Shown: one piece after another, positions 45,872-53,731 of the stretch
How positions within the stretch are numbered: the first letter of the stretch is position 1
Layout: the number at the start of each line of letters is the position of its first letter
From: Sporosalibacterium faouarense
Lineage (GTDB): Bacteria > Bacillota > Clostridia > Tissierellales > VENL01
Direction: 5' to 3'
Length of the DNA: 64,000 nucleotides
Assembly: GCF_016765695.1 (NCBI RefSeq)
Contig: NZ_JAETGO010000084.1
Location: 1 to 64,000, forward strand
Notes under the pieces: generated by a model
The model's input: only the letters and a program-made list of their open reading frames with translations
Told to the model about the DNA's origin: nothing
The model's database searches: none
Made by a program: the position numbers and the translations under genes

Positions 45872-46567
45872 CTAAATGATATTCTTTTCCTTCAAACTAC
45901 TATATTTACCATCTCCAATAATAATATGGTCAAGGATCTTTATTCCAATAATATCTCCACATTCAATCAGTCTATTTGTCACATTTATATCCTCTTTACT
46001 GGGATAAGGATCTCCACTTGGATGATTGTGAACTAAGATGATCGATGCTGCACTTCTTTTGATAGCAACATTAAACACTTCTCTTGGATGTACTATTGAA
46101 GAGCTAAGACTACCTATTGAAATATCCTTAATAACAATAATTTGATTTTTAGTGTCTAGTAGTATTATCTTGAAAAATTCCTTTTTTAAGTATCTCATTT
46201 CTTCCATAAGAATATTTATAACATCCTTAGGTGAAGTAATTTTAATTTTGCTTTCTCCTGTAGCTGCAGATATTCTTTTGACAAGTTCCAATGTAGATAT
46301 AATCTGTGATGCCTTACACTTTCCTATTCCATTTATTGAGGTAAGCTCTTCAAAAGACAATTCTGTCAGATAAGCGATTCCTCTTTTGTCTAAAGCCAAT
46401 AATTCCTGCGATATTTCTATTGCTGTTTTTTCTCTATTTCCTGTCCTTATAATTATTGCCAAAAGTTCAGAATTAGATAATGCTTTAACACCATATTTAT
46501 AAAGTTTTTCTCTCGGTCTTTCATCCTCTGGTAGGTCTTTAATTGTGTAACCAGTATTTTTAATCAT
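45872..46567 (-). CDS. radC: RadC/JAB-domain protein
   Basis: A 231-residue RadC family protein: helix-hairpin-helix N-terminal part (FEELTSINGIGKCKASQIIS) and JAB metalloprotease-like domain with LVHNHPSGDPYPSKED (zinc ligands His, His, Asp). The biochemical role is unsettled despite its name. ATG with GGAGGAG. Commonly placed between maf and mreB. Confidence 0.95.
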   Translation of the reverse strand: MIKNTGYTIKDLPEDERPREKLYKYGVKALSNSELLAIIIRTGNREKTAIEISQELLALDKRGIAYLTELSFEELTSINGIGKCKASQIISTLELVKRISAATGESKIKITSPKDVINILMEEMRYLKKEFFKIILLDTKNQIIVIKDISIGSLSSSIVHPREVFNVAIKRSAASIILVHNHPSGDPYPSKEDINVTNRLIECGDIIGIKILDHIIIGDGKYSSLKEKNII

Positions 46568-46676
46568 AACTCCTCCACTATAATATTTTTTGAAATATTC
46601 CTTTTTAAAATACCATTGTACTTTAAAATTTATATCCTATTAAAAATATGGAATTATTTCACTAATATTATAATTT

Positions 46677-47255
46677 TCAAAGAAGAGGAAAGTCAAAATA
46701 CTTTTCTAATAAATAATCTACCTTTGATATGGGAAGTCCTACTATATTTGAATATGAACCTTCTATCCAATCCACTAATATAGATCCATACCCTTGAATA
46801 CCATAACTTCCTGCCTTGTCTTTGTACTCACCAGTTGATAAGTACCTCTTAAGTTTTTCCTGTGATAGATTTCTAAATTTTACTCTAGTCTTACTATAGC
46901 TAACTACTTTTTTTAACGTCCCAACTTGAATTAAACATATTCCTGTTAATACTAAATGCTCTTTTCCATTCAAGGACATTAACATATCCATTGCTTCTTC
47001 TTCATTATCAGGCTTACCTAAGACTTTATCTTTATAAACAATAGTATCAGCTGCAAGAATTATTTCATTGTTATTATATCTGTCTGCTACATCTTGAGCT
47101 TTTTGAAATGCCAATGACATTACAATCTGTTCTGGTATTTCATTTTCTCTTATCTTCTCTTCAATATTACTTGAAGACACCTCAATATCTATGTTAAATC
47201 TAGACATTAAATCTTTACGTCTAGGAGATGAAGATGCTAATATTAATTTTTTCAC
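46677..47255 (-). CDS. maf: Maf nucleotide pyrophosphatase
   Basis: A 192-residue house-cleaning dTTP/UTP pyrophosphatase. Motifs: LASSSPRRKDLMSRF at the N-terminus, ADTIVYKDKVLGKP, and GSYGIQGYGSILVDWIEGSYSNIVGLP. GTG start with AGGTGG. Upstream of radC and mreB. Confidence 0.96.
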   Translation of the reverse strand: MKKLILASSSPRRKDLMSRFNIDIEVSSSNIEEKIRENEIPEQIVMSLAFQKAQDVADRYNNNEIILAADTIVYKDKVLGKPDNEEEAMDMLMSLNGKEHLVLTGICLIQVGTLKKVVSYSKTRVKFRNLSQEKLKRYLSTGEYKDKAGSYGIQGYGSILVDWIEGSYSNIVGLPISKVDYLLEKYFDFPLL

Positions 47256-47271
47256 AAAACCACCTACAAAT

Positions 47272-47523
47272 TTATAGTTTTTTATACAATAAAAAGGCCA
47301 AAACTAATCCTATTGCACTTGCAACGTTTACATCTATCATTAACCCAAATGTTAAATCTAATACATTTAAATCTAGATGTAATGGCGTTGATAGACCTAT
47401 AGGATAGCTATATCCTAAAAATGCTACAGAATCACCTAAAATATCTCCTATTACTCCTCCAATTACTAAACCTACTGCTAACACTATCAATAATACTAAT
47501 GGATTTCTTCCGCTTGACCTCAT
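47272..47523 (-). CDS. DUF4321 membrane protein
   Basis: An 83-residue protein with two helices (VLLIVLAVGLVIGGVIGDILG and VASAIGLVLAFLLYKK) joined by a loop ending in LDLNVLDLTFGLMIDVN, the pattern of DUF4321, usually found beside maf in Clostridia. ATG with AAGGAGGAAG. Function unknown. Confidence 0.85.
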   Translation of the reverse strand: MRSSGRNPLVLLIVLAVGLVIGGVIGDILGDSVAFLGYSYPIGLSTPLHLDLNVLDLTFGLMIDVNVASAIGLVLAFLLYKKL

Positions 47524-47544
47524 TCTCTTCCTCCTTATCTTGCT

Positions 47545-48063
47545 CTAATAGTTTATGATTTTTGAAAAGTTTTTCTCAAAGGTTCTAGTTATCATTATAG
47601 AGCTTAACCCCACAAAATAACCTGTGAATAGACTAACTAGTGACATTATAGGGAGATAAGAAAATATCTTTATATTCTCCATAATTATACTAGCTACACC
47701 TATTTGAGCTATATTATGGGCCATGGCTCCAAAGATACTTACTCCAATTAAGCTAAAAAAGTTTTTGAAAAATTTAAACACTATTCCCATAACTATTACA
47801 CTTAATATGGCTCCAGCAAGGCTATAAAATAGTCCTGAAAAACCCCCTGTTGCCAAAGCAAAGGTTAAACTTCTTATAACTGCCACTGCAAAAGCCTCTT
47901 TAAATCCAAAAATCACCAGTGTAGTTAGTACTACCATATTAGACAATCCTAACTTAGCTCCCGGCGCTAGAAAAGGCACTGGCATTGTAGATTCTATTAT
48001 ACTAAGAGCTAAGCCTACAGATACTAATAACGATAAAAAAACAAGTTTTTTGATTCGACTCAT
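47545..48063 (-). CDS. Gx transporter family membrane protein (EetB-like)
   Basis: A 172-residue, five- to six-helix protein of the heptaprenyl-diphosphate-synthase component I/Gx transporter family (PVPFLAPGAKLGLSNMVVLTTLVIFGFKEAFAVAVIRS, GGFSGLFYSLAGAILS). The fold resembles ECF-type S components. In extracellular electron transfer loci this family is EetB, paired with a NusG-II protein (EetA), as here. The same pair is also common beside maf/mre in Clostridia, so its link to the genes at 32-38 kb is inference. Confidence 0.8.
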   Translation of the reverse strand: MSRIKKLVFLSLLVSVGLALSIIESTMPVPFLAPGAKLGLSNMVVLTTLVIFGFKEAFAVAVIRSLTFALATGGFSGLFYSLAGAILSVIVMGIVFKFFKNFFSLIGVSIFGAMAHNIAQIGVASIIMENIKIFSYLPIMSLVSLFTGYFVGLSSIMITRTFEKNFSKIINY

Positions 48064-48078
48064 AATTTCACACTTTCT

Positions 48079-48471
48079 TTAATGACTTATATAATCAAAG
48101 TCAGTATTGTTATTTCCTTCAGTAACAATTTCTATTACTAAATGATTTGGTAAACATACTATTACTTCTCCTGCATTGGATATCCAGCCTTGCTTAACAT
48201 CCAGCTTGTCGGGACAATCTGCATCAATAACTCTAACTCTATCTTTATCAAACTCAATAGTATTATGACCGAACTTAGAGTTTATTTCTAACGTCTCTCC
48301 AGCCATATTGGGACCAAGGGAGACCTTCTTATATTCCTCTCCATCAATCTCAATAATAACATACTTTGTACCGTTATTGAATGCTCCACTTTTAACTATA
48401 TATAAGCCAGAAATACTTATGATGATAATAAATACAATTAGTAGCTTGTCCCATTTGGTCATTTTCGTCAT
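48079..48471 (-). CDS. NusG domain II protein, membrane-anchored (EetA-like)
   Basis: A 130-residue protein: N-terminal helix (LLIVFIIIISISGLYIV) and an exported NusG-II beta domain (KYVIIEIDGEEYKKVSL... NTIEFDKDRVRVIDADCPDKLDVKQGWISNAGEVIVCLPNHLVIEI), with the family D-A-D-C-P-D-K motif and a second Cys. ATG at 48471, eight bases from AAGGA. It precedes the Gx transporter gene by 15 bp. The family includes EetA of extracellular electron transfer and domains of flavin-linked redox systems. Confidence 0.82.
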   Translation of the reverse strand: MTKMTKWDKLLIVFIIIISISGLYIVKSGAFNNGTKYVIIEIDGEEYKKVSLGPNMAGETLEINSKFGHNTIEFDKDRVRVIDADCPDKLDVKQGWISNAGEVIVCLPNHLVIEIVTEGNNNTDFDYISH

Positions 48472-48658
48472 ATAAAACATCCTTTTAATGTATTTTAATA
48501 GTCTCTAAATATGTTAAAAGTATACAATTCCACAATCATAGTTTACCATTTCCACAGTCCATTTACAAGTTACAATTTTTACATTATATCTTATCTTTAG
48601 CTATTAATATCATTGAATTTTTTTCACTTGTTTTTTCAATTTATTATATACAATAAAA

Positions 48659-48675
48659 TATCATTTTAAATGATA
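48659..48675. promoter_or_regulatory. 17-bp palindrome upstream of the eetA-like gene
   Basis: TATCATTT-T-AAATGATA is perfectly symmetric. On the minus strand it overlaps the -35 region of a possible promoter whose TATAAT lies near 48641-48646. It is about 190 bp from the EetA-like start. The regulator is unknown. Confidence 0.4.
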
Positions 48676-48708
48676 ATGTTTAATCATAAAATTGATTATA
48701 TGAAGCAA

Positions 48709-48747
48709 CAAAAAATGGAATGCTTCTTTTAATAAGACATTCCATTT
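48709..48747 (-). terminator. Terminator of the copper two-component/Csp operon
   Basis: The stem AAATGGAATG/CATTCCATTT with a 15-base loop, then TTTTTTG on the minus strand, nine bases after the Csp stop. Confidence 0.88.
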
Positions 48748-48755
48748 CCACAATA

Positions 48756-49103
48756 TTACATAGCCATCTTTCTACACTCTTCTGCACATTGACGACATAT
48801 TTCAGCACACTTTTTACAATGATTAGTTTGCATTTTTCCACACTCTTGTGCACATAAATCACAGATTTCAGCGCATTCTTTGCAAACATGTTTAGCATGA
48901 ACGCTACCTCTAGACATAAACTTCATAGCGATATCACATACGTCTATACAGTCATTAAGTAATTCAATACACTTCACCATACTTTTTACATCTTCTTCTC
49001 TAAGGCACAATGTTCTACATTCTTCACAAGCTTGTAAGCATTTCTTGCATTCATCTAAACAAGTTTGCATATTTTCATTACCTAGGTTGCCAACTAAACT
49101 CAT
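48756..49103 (-). CDS. csp: Cys-rich four-helix-bundle copper-binding protein (Csp/DUF326)
   Basis: A 115-residue cytoplasmic protein with 19 cysteines in C-x3-C-x2-C steps along predicted helices (C15, 19, 22, 26, 29, 33, 45, 52, 56, 74, 77, 81, 84, 88, 96, 99, 103, 106, 110), the layout of copper-storage proteins that fill a four-helix bundle with Cu(I). No signal peptide. Its ATG overlaps the kinase stop (ATGA), so it is translated with the two-component genes. Family by pattern; metal identity inferred. Confidence 0.9.
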   Translation of the reverse strand: MSLVGNLGNENMQTCLDECKKCLQACEECRTLCLREEDVKSMVKCIELLNDCIDVCDIAMKFMSRGSVHAKHVCKECAEICDLCAQECGKMQTNHCKKCAEICRQCAEECRKMAM

Positions 49104-50533
49104 TTATTATCACCTCCGAGGTTATTATTACCTTTTGGAAGAGTAATTATGAACTTAGTTCCTTTATTTTTTTCACTAATTACTTCTATTATTCCATTAT
49201 GCGCTTGTACTAGTTTTTCAGTAATTGTCAGACCAATTCCTGAGCCACCAGTATCCCTATTTCTTGACATATCACCTCTATACAATCTCTTGAATATATA
49301 TGGTAAGTCCTCTTTATTAATTCCAATGCCAGTATCTTCGACCTCTAGTATTATATTACTATTTGTTGAATTGGCTTTAACTCTTATTGTATCTCCTTTT
49401 CTTGTGAATTTAATAGCATTAGATATTAGATTTATTAATATCTGATTGATTTTATCTGGATCAGCTGAGATTGTTATATTAGTCTCTAAATCACTCTCCA
49501 GATTAATTTCTTTTTTATTAAATTCTAGTCTAAACCTATCTAAAACTTCTTTTATTATATACGAAATATCAACTTCTCTTTTTTGTAACTCTATTTTATG
49601 ATTTTCAATATCAACTAAGTATTTGAGTTCTTCAACTAAATTAATTAATCTATCGACCTCTCCCTTAAAAATACTTAGTCTTTCTTTAGAAGGCTCCCAA
49701 ATACCATCTAGCATTGCTTCTATATGACTATTTAGAACTGTCAACGGAGTCCTTAGCTCATGGGATATATCTGTTGTTAATCTTTTCCTTAATTTTTGTT
49801 GTTCCTGTAATGATAAGGCTAAATGATTTATAGAATTGGATAACTCTTTAAACTCAATTATTTTACTGTCCTCATTTATTCTTATATTTAGCTTACCTTT
49901 ACGTATATCATTTGAAGCCCTATTAATCTTTAAAACAGGCTTAGATATAATCTTCGAGAAATAAATACCTAACAAAACTGCAATAATTATTGAAAAAACA
50001 GATGAATATATGATTGAATTATTTATGCTTTTAGTAAACTCTATTTCACTTTCAGTGATTGTAAAAGGTCCCATATATCCTAGTTCCAGAGTCCCCACCT
50101 TTTTATTCAATGCAGATATATTATACTTCTCAGTCTTATAATCTTTACTACCTGTATAGTCTCCCGTAGACATCCCCATCATATTATGACCCATTCTATT
50201 CATCATGTCCATATGATTTTCCATCATAGAGTTTGTCATTTGTGACTGATATACAATATTACCATCACTATCCCTAATTGTAATATCAAAGTCCCTTGCA
50301 AGAGATGAATTTGCAATATATTGCAATCCTTCTTCAGTCCATCCATTTTCTTCATCATATGATTTCTTGATAAGAGCTATTATTTCATTTATTTTATCTT
50401 GTTGCTCACTCTCCATATATTCATCGAACTTATTAAACAAAGTTACATTCATAATTACACTAACTAATATTATAGAAGCTACTATCGCTACTAACATTAG
50501 TATAATTACTCTAGACCTAAGTTTATTTATCAT
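49100..50533 (-). CDS. Sensor histidine kinase with Met/His-rich outer loop (CusS-like copper sensor)
   Basis: A 477-residue kinase: helix 8-32, extracytoplasmic domain 33-171, helix 172-194, HAMP, HisKA with His258 in LTTDISHELRTPLTV, HATPase with N (LISNAIKFT), G1 (DTGIGIN) and G2 (GGSGIGLTI) boxes. Residues 99-121 of the sensor hold ten methionines and two histidines (M99, 103, 104, 108, 110, 111, 114, 118, 119, 121; H107, H116), a typical Cu(I)/Ag(I) ligand set. The ATG at 50533 has GGAGG five bases upstream and overlaps the regulator gene by 11 bases. Copper sensing is inferred from these ligands and from the csp and copA neighbourhood. Confidence 0.9.
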   Translation of the reverse strand: MINKLRSRVIILMLVAIVASIILVSVIMNVTLFNKFDEYMESEQQDKINEIIALIKKSYDEENGWTEEGLQYIANSSLARDFDITIRDSDGNIVYQSQMTNSMMENHMDMMNRMGHNMMGMSTGDYTGSKDYKTEKYNISALNKKVGTLELGYMGPFTITESEIEFTKSINNSIIYSSVFSIIIAVLLGIYFSKIISKPVLKINRASNDIRKGKLNIRINEDSKIIEFKELSNSINHLALSLQEQQKLRKRLTTDISHELRTPLTVLNSHIEAMLDGIWEPSKERLSIFKGEVDRLINLVEELKYLVDIENHKIELQKREVDISYIIKEVLDRFRLEFNKKEINLESDLETNITISADPDKINQILINLISNAIKFTRKGDTIRVKANSTNSNIILEVEDTGIGINKEDLPYIFKRLYRGDMSRNRDTGGSGIGLTITEKLVQAHNGIIEVISEKNKGTKFIITLPKGNNNLGGDNK

Positions 50534-51227
50534 TTTGACCTCCAATAAACTTATAACCTAATCCATAAACTGTCTTTATATATTTAGAATTATTATCTTC
50601 AATTTTATTCCTTAGATTCTTAATATGTGTATCTATGGTTCTATCAAACCCCTCATAGTCATACCCTAAAATTTTCTGAACTAAATCTTCGCGACTAAAT
50701 GTTCTACCTACATTAGAACCTAGTAACAATAATATTTTTAATTCTGTTGGAGTTACCTCCACAGTTTCACCATTTTTCATAACTTCTTTTTTAACTTTGT
50801 CAATTACTAACTTGCCCTTATTAAACTCTAATATATTAGCTTTTATTCTATCATCTGATATCCTTCTAAATATTGCTCTAATCCTTGCCATTAACTCTCT
50901 TGGACTAAATGGTTTTGTAATATAATCATCGGCTCCAATGTCTAAACCAGTTATTCTATCATCTTCTTCTACCTTAGCTGTTAACATCAATATTGGAACT
51001 TGTGATTTCAATCTAACCTTCTTACATACAGCTTCACCAGACAAATCTGGAAGCATCAAATCTAGTACGATTAAATCTATATCTTCTTCATCAAAAATTT
51101 TAAGAGCTTTTTTTCCATTAAAGGCTTTAAATACCTTATATTCATCCTTTTGCAAATATGCTTCAAGTACATTTACTATTTCTTCCTCATCATCTACAAT
51201 TAGAATACTTCGTTCTTCTAAACTCAT
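50523..51227 (-). CDS. Response regulator, OmpR family (partner of copper-type kinase)
   Basis: A 234-residue regulator: receiver with Asp56 (LIVLDLMLPD) and Lys in YITKPF; C-terminal winged helix (REDLVQKILGYDYEGFDRTIDTHIKNLRNKIE). ATG with GAGGTGAT. First gene of regulator-kinase-csp. Likely targets are its own operon and the neighbouring metal genes; no direct-repeat site was identified with confidence. Confidence 0.94.
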   Translation of the reverse strand: MSLEERSILIVDDEEEIVNVLEAYLQKDEYKVFKAFNGKKALKIFDEEDIDLIVLDLMLPDLSGEAVCKKVRLKSQVPILMLTAKVEEDDRITGLDIGADDYITKPFSPRELMARIRAIFRRISDDRIKANILEFNKGKLVIDKVKKEVMKNGETVEVTPTELKILLLLGSNVGRTFSREDLVQKILGYDYEGFDRTIDTHIKNLRNKIEDNNSKYIKTVYGLGYKFIGGQNDK

Positions 51228-51330
51228 ATTATCACCTCAATTAATTAACCTTATCCTATTATAATAGACTGTTTTTATAATGTCTTCATTCACATTATAC
51301 TCATTTTTTATTGGTAATAACAATTTTTCG

Positions 51331-51371
51331 AAAAAAACTTAATAAGCTATGGATTTAATCCATAGCTTATT
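51331..51371 (-). terminator. Terminator of the Met-rich secreted protein gene
   Basis: AATAAGCTATGGA/TCCATAGCTTATT stem with a five-base loop, followed on the minus strand by AAGTTTTTTTCG. Confidence 0.88.
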
Positions 51372-51390
51372 TTATCTACTCACTTAACTT

Positions 51391-51936
51391 CTAGTTACCC
51401 CAAAAGTTGCCCATCATTCCATTACCATGTCCATATCTATTTCCATTTCTATCTTCATAGTCGCTATCTGAATGACATCCTGCTGCCCCTCCCATTGAAT
51501 TATGCATCTCAATCATTTCCTCTCTACCAATTGATTCCATCATTTGTGCCATGCTATCATATCCATTTTCTCTCATTATTCTAATCATTTCTTGATAGTC
51601 TTCTTCACTTAGATCATTCATTATTTCATCCATAGCTTCATAGTTTCCTGTTTGCATGTTTCTTGCCATATCATTAAAACCATTATCTCTCATTATTTTG
51701 ACCATATCTTGAAAAACATCTTTTGATGGATTGTTAGAACTATTGATATTGAAGTTTGTATTACTTAACTCTTTATTCCCTGACTGATTTGTTTCTTTTT
51801 CTATTTGAATATTGTTTTTTGTGTCTTTTTCAATTATCCTGGTCTCATTATCCAATTCACTTGCAAGTACAACTCCACCAATTGACACTAATGAAATGAT
51901 TGCAATACTTACCATTGTTATAGTTTTAAATTTCAT
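51391..51936 (-). CDS. Secreted Met/His-rich repeat protein, possible copper binder
   Basis: A 181-residue exported protein: signal peptide (1-25, cleavage likely after VLA-S), polar linker, two copies of a 20-residue repeat (75-94 F-QDMVKIMRDNGFNDMARNM; 114-133 Y-QEMIRIMRENGYDSMAQMM) 39 residues apart, then a His/Gly/Met tail (MHNSMGG... CHSDSD... YGHGNGMMGNFWGN). Rich in Met spaced along helices, as in periplasmic copper carriers. ATG with GAGGGAGG. It lies upstream of the copper-type regulator with its own terminator. I do not recognise a named family; metal binding is inferred. Confidence 0.75.
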   Translation of the reverse strand: MKFKTITMVSIAIISLVSIGGVVLASELDNETRIIEKDTKNNIQIEKETNQSGNKELSNTNFNINSSNNPSKDVFQDMVKIMRDNGFNDMARNMQTGNYEAMDEIMNDLSEEDYQEMIRIMRENGYDSMAQMMESIGREEMIEMHNSMGGAAGCHSDSDYEDRNGNRYGHGNGMMGNFWGN

Positions 51937-52060
51937 AATTTTTGCCTCCCTCTATTGTTTTCAATTAATAAGTAATCTTATCTCTTAATTAAATTATAGT
52001 ATAGAAGTTTGAAGAAAATATGAAGATAAAAAGATATCTATCATTATTTTTTTCACTAAT

Positions 52061-52408
52061 CTATGAATTTCCACTCTCAATGTCACCATGCCATTCACTC
52101 ATACCCGGTATAACTTTAATAATGTGTTCAAATCCACTTTCAGCAAATATTTTAGTTGACATTTGTACTCGTCTTCCAGTTCTACATACTAAATAGTACT
52201 CTTCTTTCTTATCCAGCTCCTCAATTGAATTTTTTAAATTACTTAGGGGATGTGAAATAGCACCTGGTATGTGACCATTTACATATTCATCAGTCTCTCT
52301 AATATCAATAATACTAATGTCACTTTCCTTTTTTCTTTTTTGAAGTCCTCTGCTGTCTATAGTTTCATATCTAAAGTTAGATCCTAATTTTTTTCGTCTA
52401 AATATCAT
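52061..52408 (-). CDS. Rhodanese-domain protein
   Basis: A 115-residue single rhodanese domain with active-site loop C75-RTGRR and the family start D-I-R-E-x-x-E-Y. It would carry persulfide sulfur. ATG with GGAGGGTG. Divergent from the DUF302 gene across a CsoR/CstR-like palindrome, which suggests control by persulfide or copper. Confidence 0.92.
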   Translation of the reverse strand: MIFRRKKLGSNFRYETIDSRGLQKRKKESDISIIDIRETDEYVNGHIPGAISHPLSNLKNSIEELDKKEEYYLVCRTGRRVQMSTKIFAESGFEHIIKVIPGMSEWHGDIESGNS

Positions 52409-52494
52409 AATATATACACCCTCCTATAATTAAATTATACCCAATAAAATTGAAGAAAATATAAAGATGAAAAATTTAGTTTTATGATTAATTC

Positions 52495-52511
52495 ATACCC
52501 TAGTAGGGTAT
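52495..52511. promoter_or_regulatory. CsoR/CstR-type operator palindrome
   Basis: ATACCCTAGTAGGGTAT, symmetric apart from the centre base, in the divergent region between the rhodanese and DUF302 genes. It resembles the G/C-core palindromes bound by CsoR-family repressors (copper-responsive CsoR, persulfide-responsive CstR). No CsoR-family gene is in the window. Each gene has a TATAAT at a workable place (52540-52545 for DUF302) but poor -35 boxes. Confidence 0.6.
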
Positions 52512-52611
52512 ATTTTAAAATAATTACAATAAAAATGCTTATAATAACTTTAACAATGATTTTTATTAATAGACGCTTAAAAATATTATAAGTAAATAGG
52601 GAGGAATAAAT

Positions 52612-52998
52612 ATGGACATTAATTACAAAGTATCTACTTCAAAGTCTTTTAACGAAGCAGTTTCCAGTTTAAAAGAAAATCTATCTAATTATAACTTTGG
52701 TGTATTGTGGGAGTTGAATTTTAAAGATAAATTTAATGAAAAGGGATTAGAGTTTGCTAGCAACTTCATGATTTTTGAAGTTTGTAATCCTTCTAAGGCT
52801 AAGGAAGTCCTTGAACAAAACATAGAGATTGGATTCTTTCTTCCATGTAAGCTTGTTGTTTTTGAGAAAGAGGATAAAGTCTTTATTGGTATGCCTAAGC
52901 CTACCCAATTGATTGGTATGTTTGAAGAAAAACAATTGACTAGTGTGGCTAAGGAAGTAGAAGAAGAGCTTAAATCAGCAATAAATGATGCTATCTGA
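52612..52998 (+). CDS. DUF302 protein
   Basis: A 128-residue protein of the DUF302 fold (YKVSTSKSFNEAVSSLKENLSNYNFGVLWELNFKDKFNEKGLEF... MIFEVCNPSKAKEVLEQNIEIGFFLPCKLVVFEKEDKVFIGMPKPTQLIG). ATG with AGGGAGGA. DUF302 genes often accompany thiosulfate/persulfide or metal-stress genes; exact function unknown. One of the few plus-strand genes, sharing the palindromic control region with the rhodanese gene. Confidence 0.9.
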   Translation: MDINYKVSTSKSFNEAVSSLKENLSNYNFGVLWELNFKDKFNEKGLEFASNFMIFEVCNPSKAKEVLEQNIEIGFFLPCKLVVFEKEDKVFIGMPKPTQLIGMFEEKQLTSVAKEVEEELKSAINDAI

Positions 52999-53040
52999 TA
53001 AATTTATATCTTAAAAACTAAATAAGAAATTTTCTTACCT

Positions 53041-53079
53041 AAAAGGCACCCATCTGTAAAATATATGATGAGTGCCTTA
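53041..53079. terminator. Terminator between DUF302 and SHOCT genes
   Basis: AAGGCACCCATC/GATGAGTGCCTT with one mismatch and a 12-base loop between convergent genes; T-rich on the plus side. Confidence 0.75.
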
Positions 53080-53092
53080 TTATTATATATAT

Positions 53093-53344
53093 TTATTTTT
53101 TAAGAAGCTTCATTCTTGCTCTATATTCTTCTTCGTTTATTTCTCCTAATGCAAATCTTTCTCTTACAATTGAAGCTGCATTATTTGATGTGATGTTTGA
53201 GGATTTTGTTTTTTTGACTAATTTGTAAACTAATATAATTATACCTACAAATACTAGTACTTTAACTAAACCTATTCCTAGCATCCACCACCAAGCATTT
53301 GGATTATTATATCCAAAGTATGAAGACATAAATCCACAACCCAT
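53093..53344 (-). CDS. SHOCT-domain small membrane protein
   Basis: An 83-residue protein: Trp-rich N-terminus and helix (WWWMLGIGLVKVLVFVGIIILVYKLV) and a C-terminal SHOCT motif (IVRERFALGEINEEEYRARMKLL). ATG with GGGGAGGTA. Paired with a second SHOCT gene directly upstream. SHOCT proteins are often found in metal-resistance islands of Bacillota; role unknown. Confidence 0.85.
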   Translation of the reverse strand: MGCGFMSSYFGYNNPNAWWWMLGIGLVKVLVFVGIIILVYKLVKKTKSSNITSNNAASIVRERFALGEINEEEYRARMKLLKK

Positions 53345-53360
53345 ATCCTATACCTCCCCG

Positions 53361-53573
53361 TTAATCTCTAAGTATGTTTTTCTTTCTCTCATACTCTTCT
53401 TCACTTATTTCTCCCTTTGCATATCTTTCCTTAAGAATATCAAGGGCATTATTGCTTCTATGATGGTATCTATCTCTTGTATTGATATTGCTATCTCTAA
53501 CAAATAAATAGATTATTAATCCTATAATCAGTAGGCTAATAAATCCTCCGCCCATCATTCCAAATCCCATCAT
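53361..53573 (-). CDS. SHOCT-domain small membrane protein
   Basis: A 70-residue protein: Met/Gly-rich start (MMGFGMMGGGF), one helix (ISLLIIGLIIYLFV) and a SHOCT motif (ILKERYAKGEISEEEYERKKNIL). ATG at 53573, seven bases from AAAGGAGG; the frame extends 13 codons further without a ribosome site. Probably cotranscribed with the SHOCT gene 16 bp downstream; the two share the motif but differ in the helix. Confidence 0.85.
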   Translation of the reverse strand: MMGFGMMGGGFISLLIIGLIIYLFVRDSNINTRDRYHHRSNNALDILKERYAKGEISEEEYERKKNILRD

Positions 53574-53731
53574 ATAAATACCTCCTTTTTTTATCCTAAT
53601 TAAAGTATACAAAAACTTTATGAAGAAATTATGAAGCTATAAAAAGTATAGGTGTAGTTCTCTATGATTTCATAACTGAATATATTAAATCGTACTAACT
53701 TATTATAATCGAAGCCTAGTAGTCTAGGAGT

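Noticed and set aside
48680-48898. 72-codon Cys-containing ORF overlapping the csp gene
   Set aside because: It is an out-of-frame shadow; its cysteines come from the TGT/TGC-rich csp codons, and it runs through the terminator.
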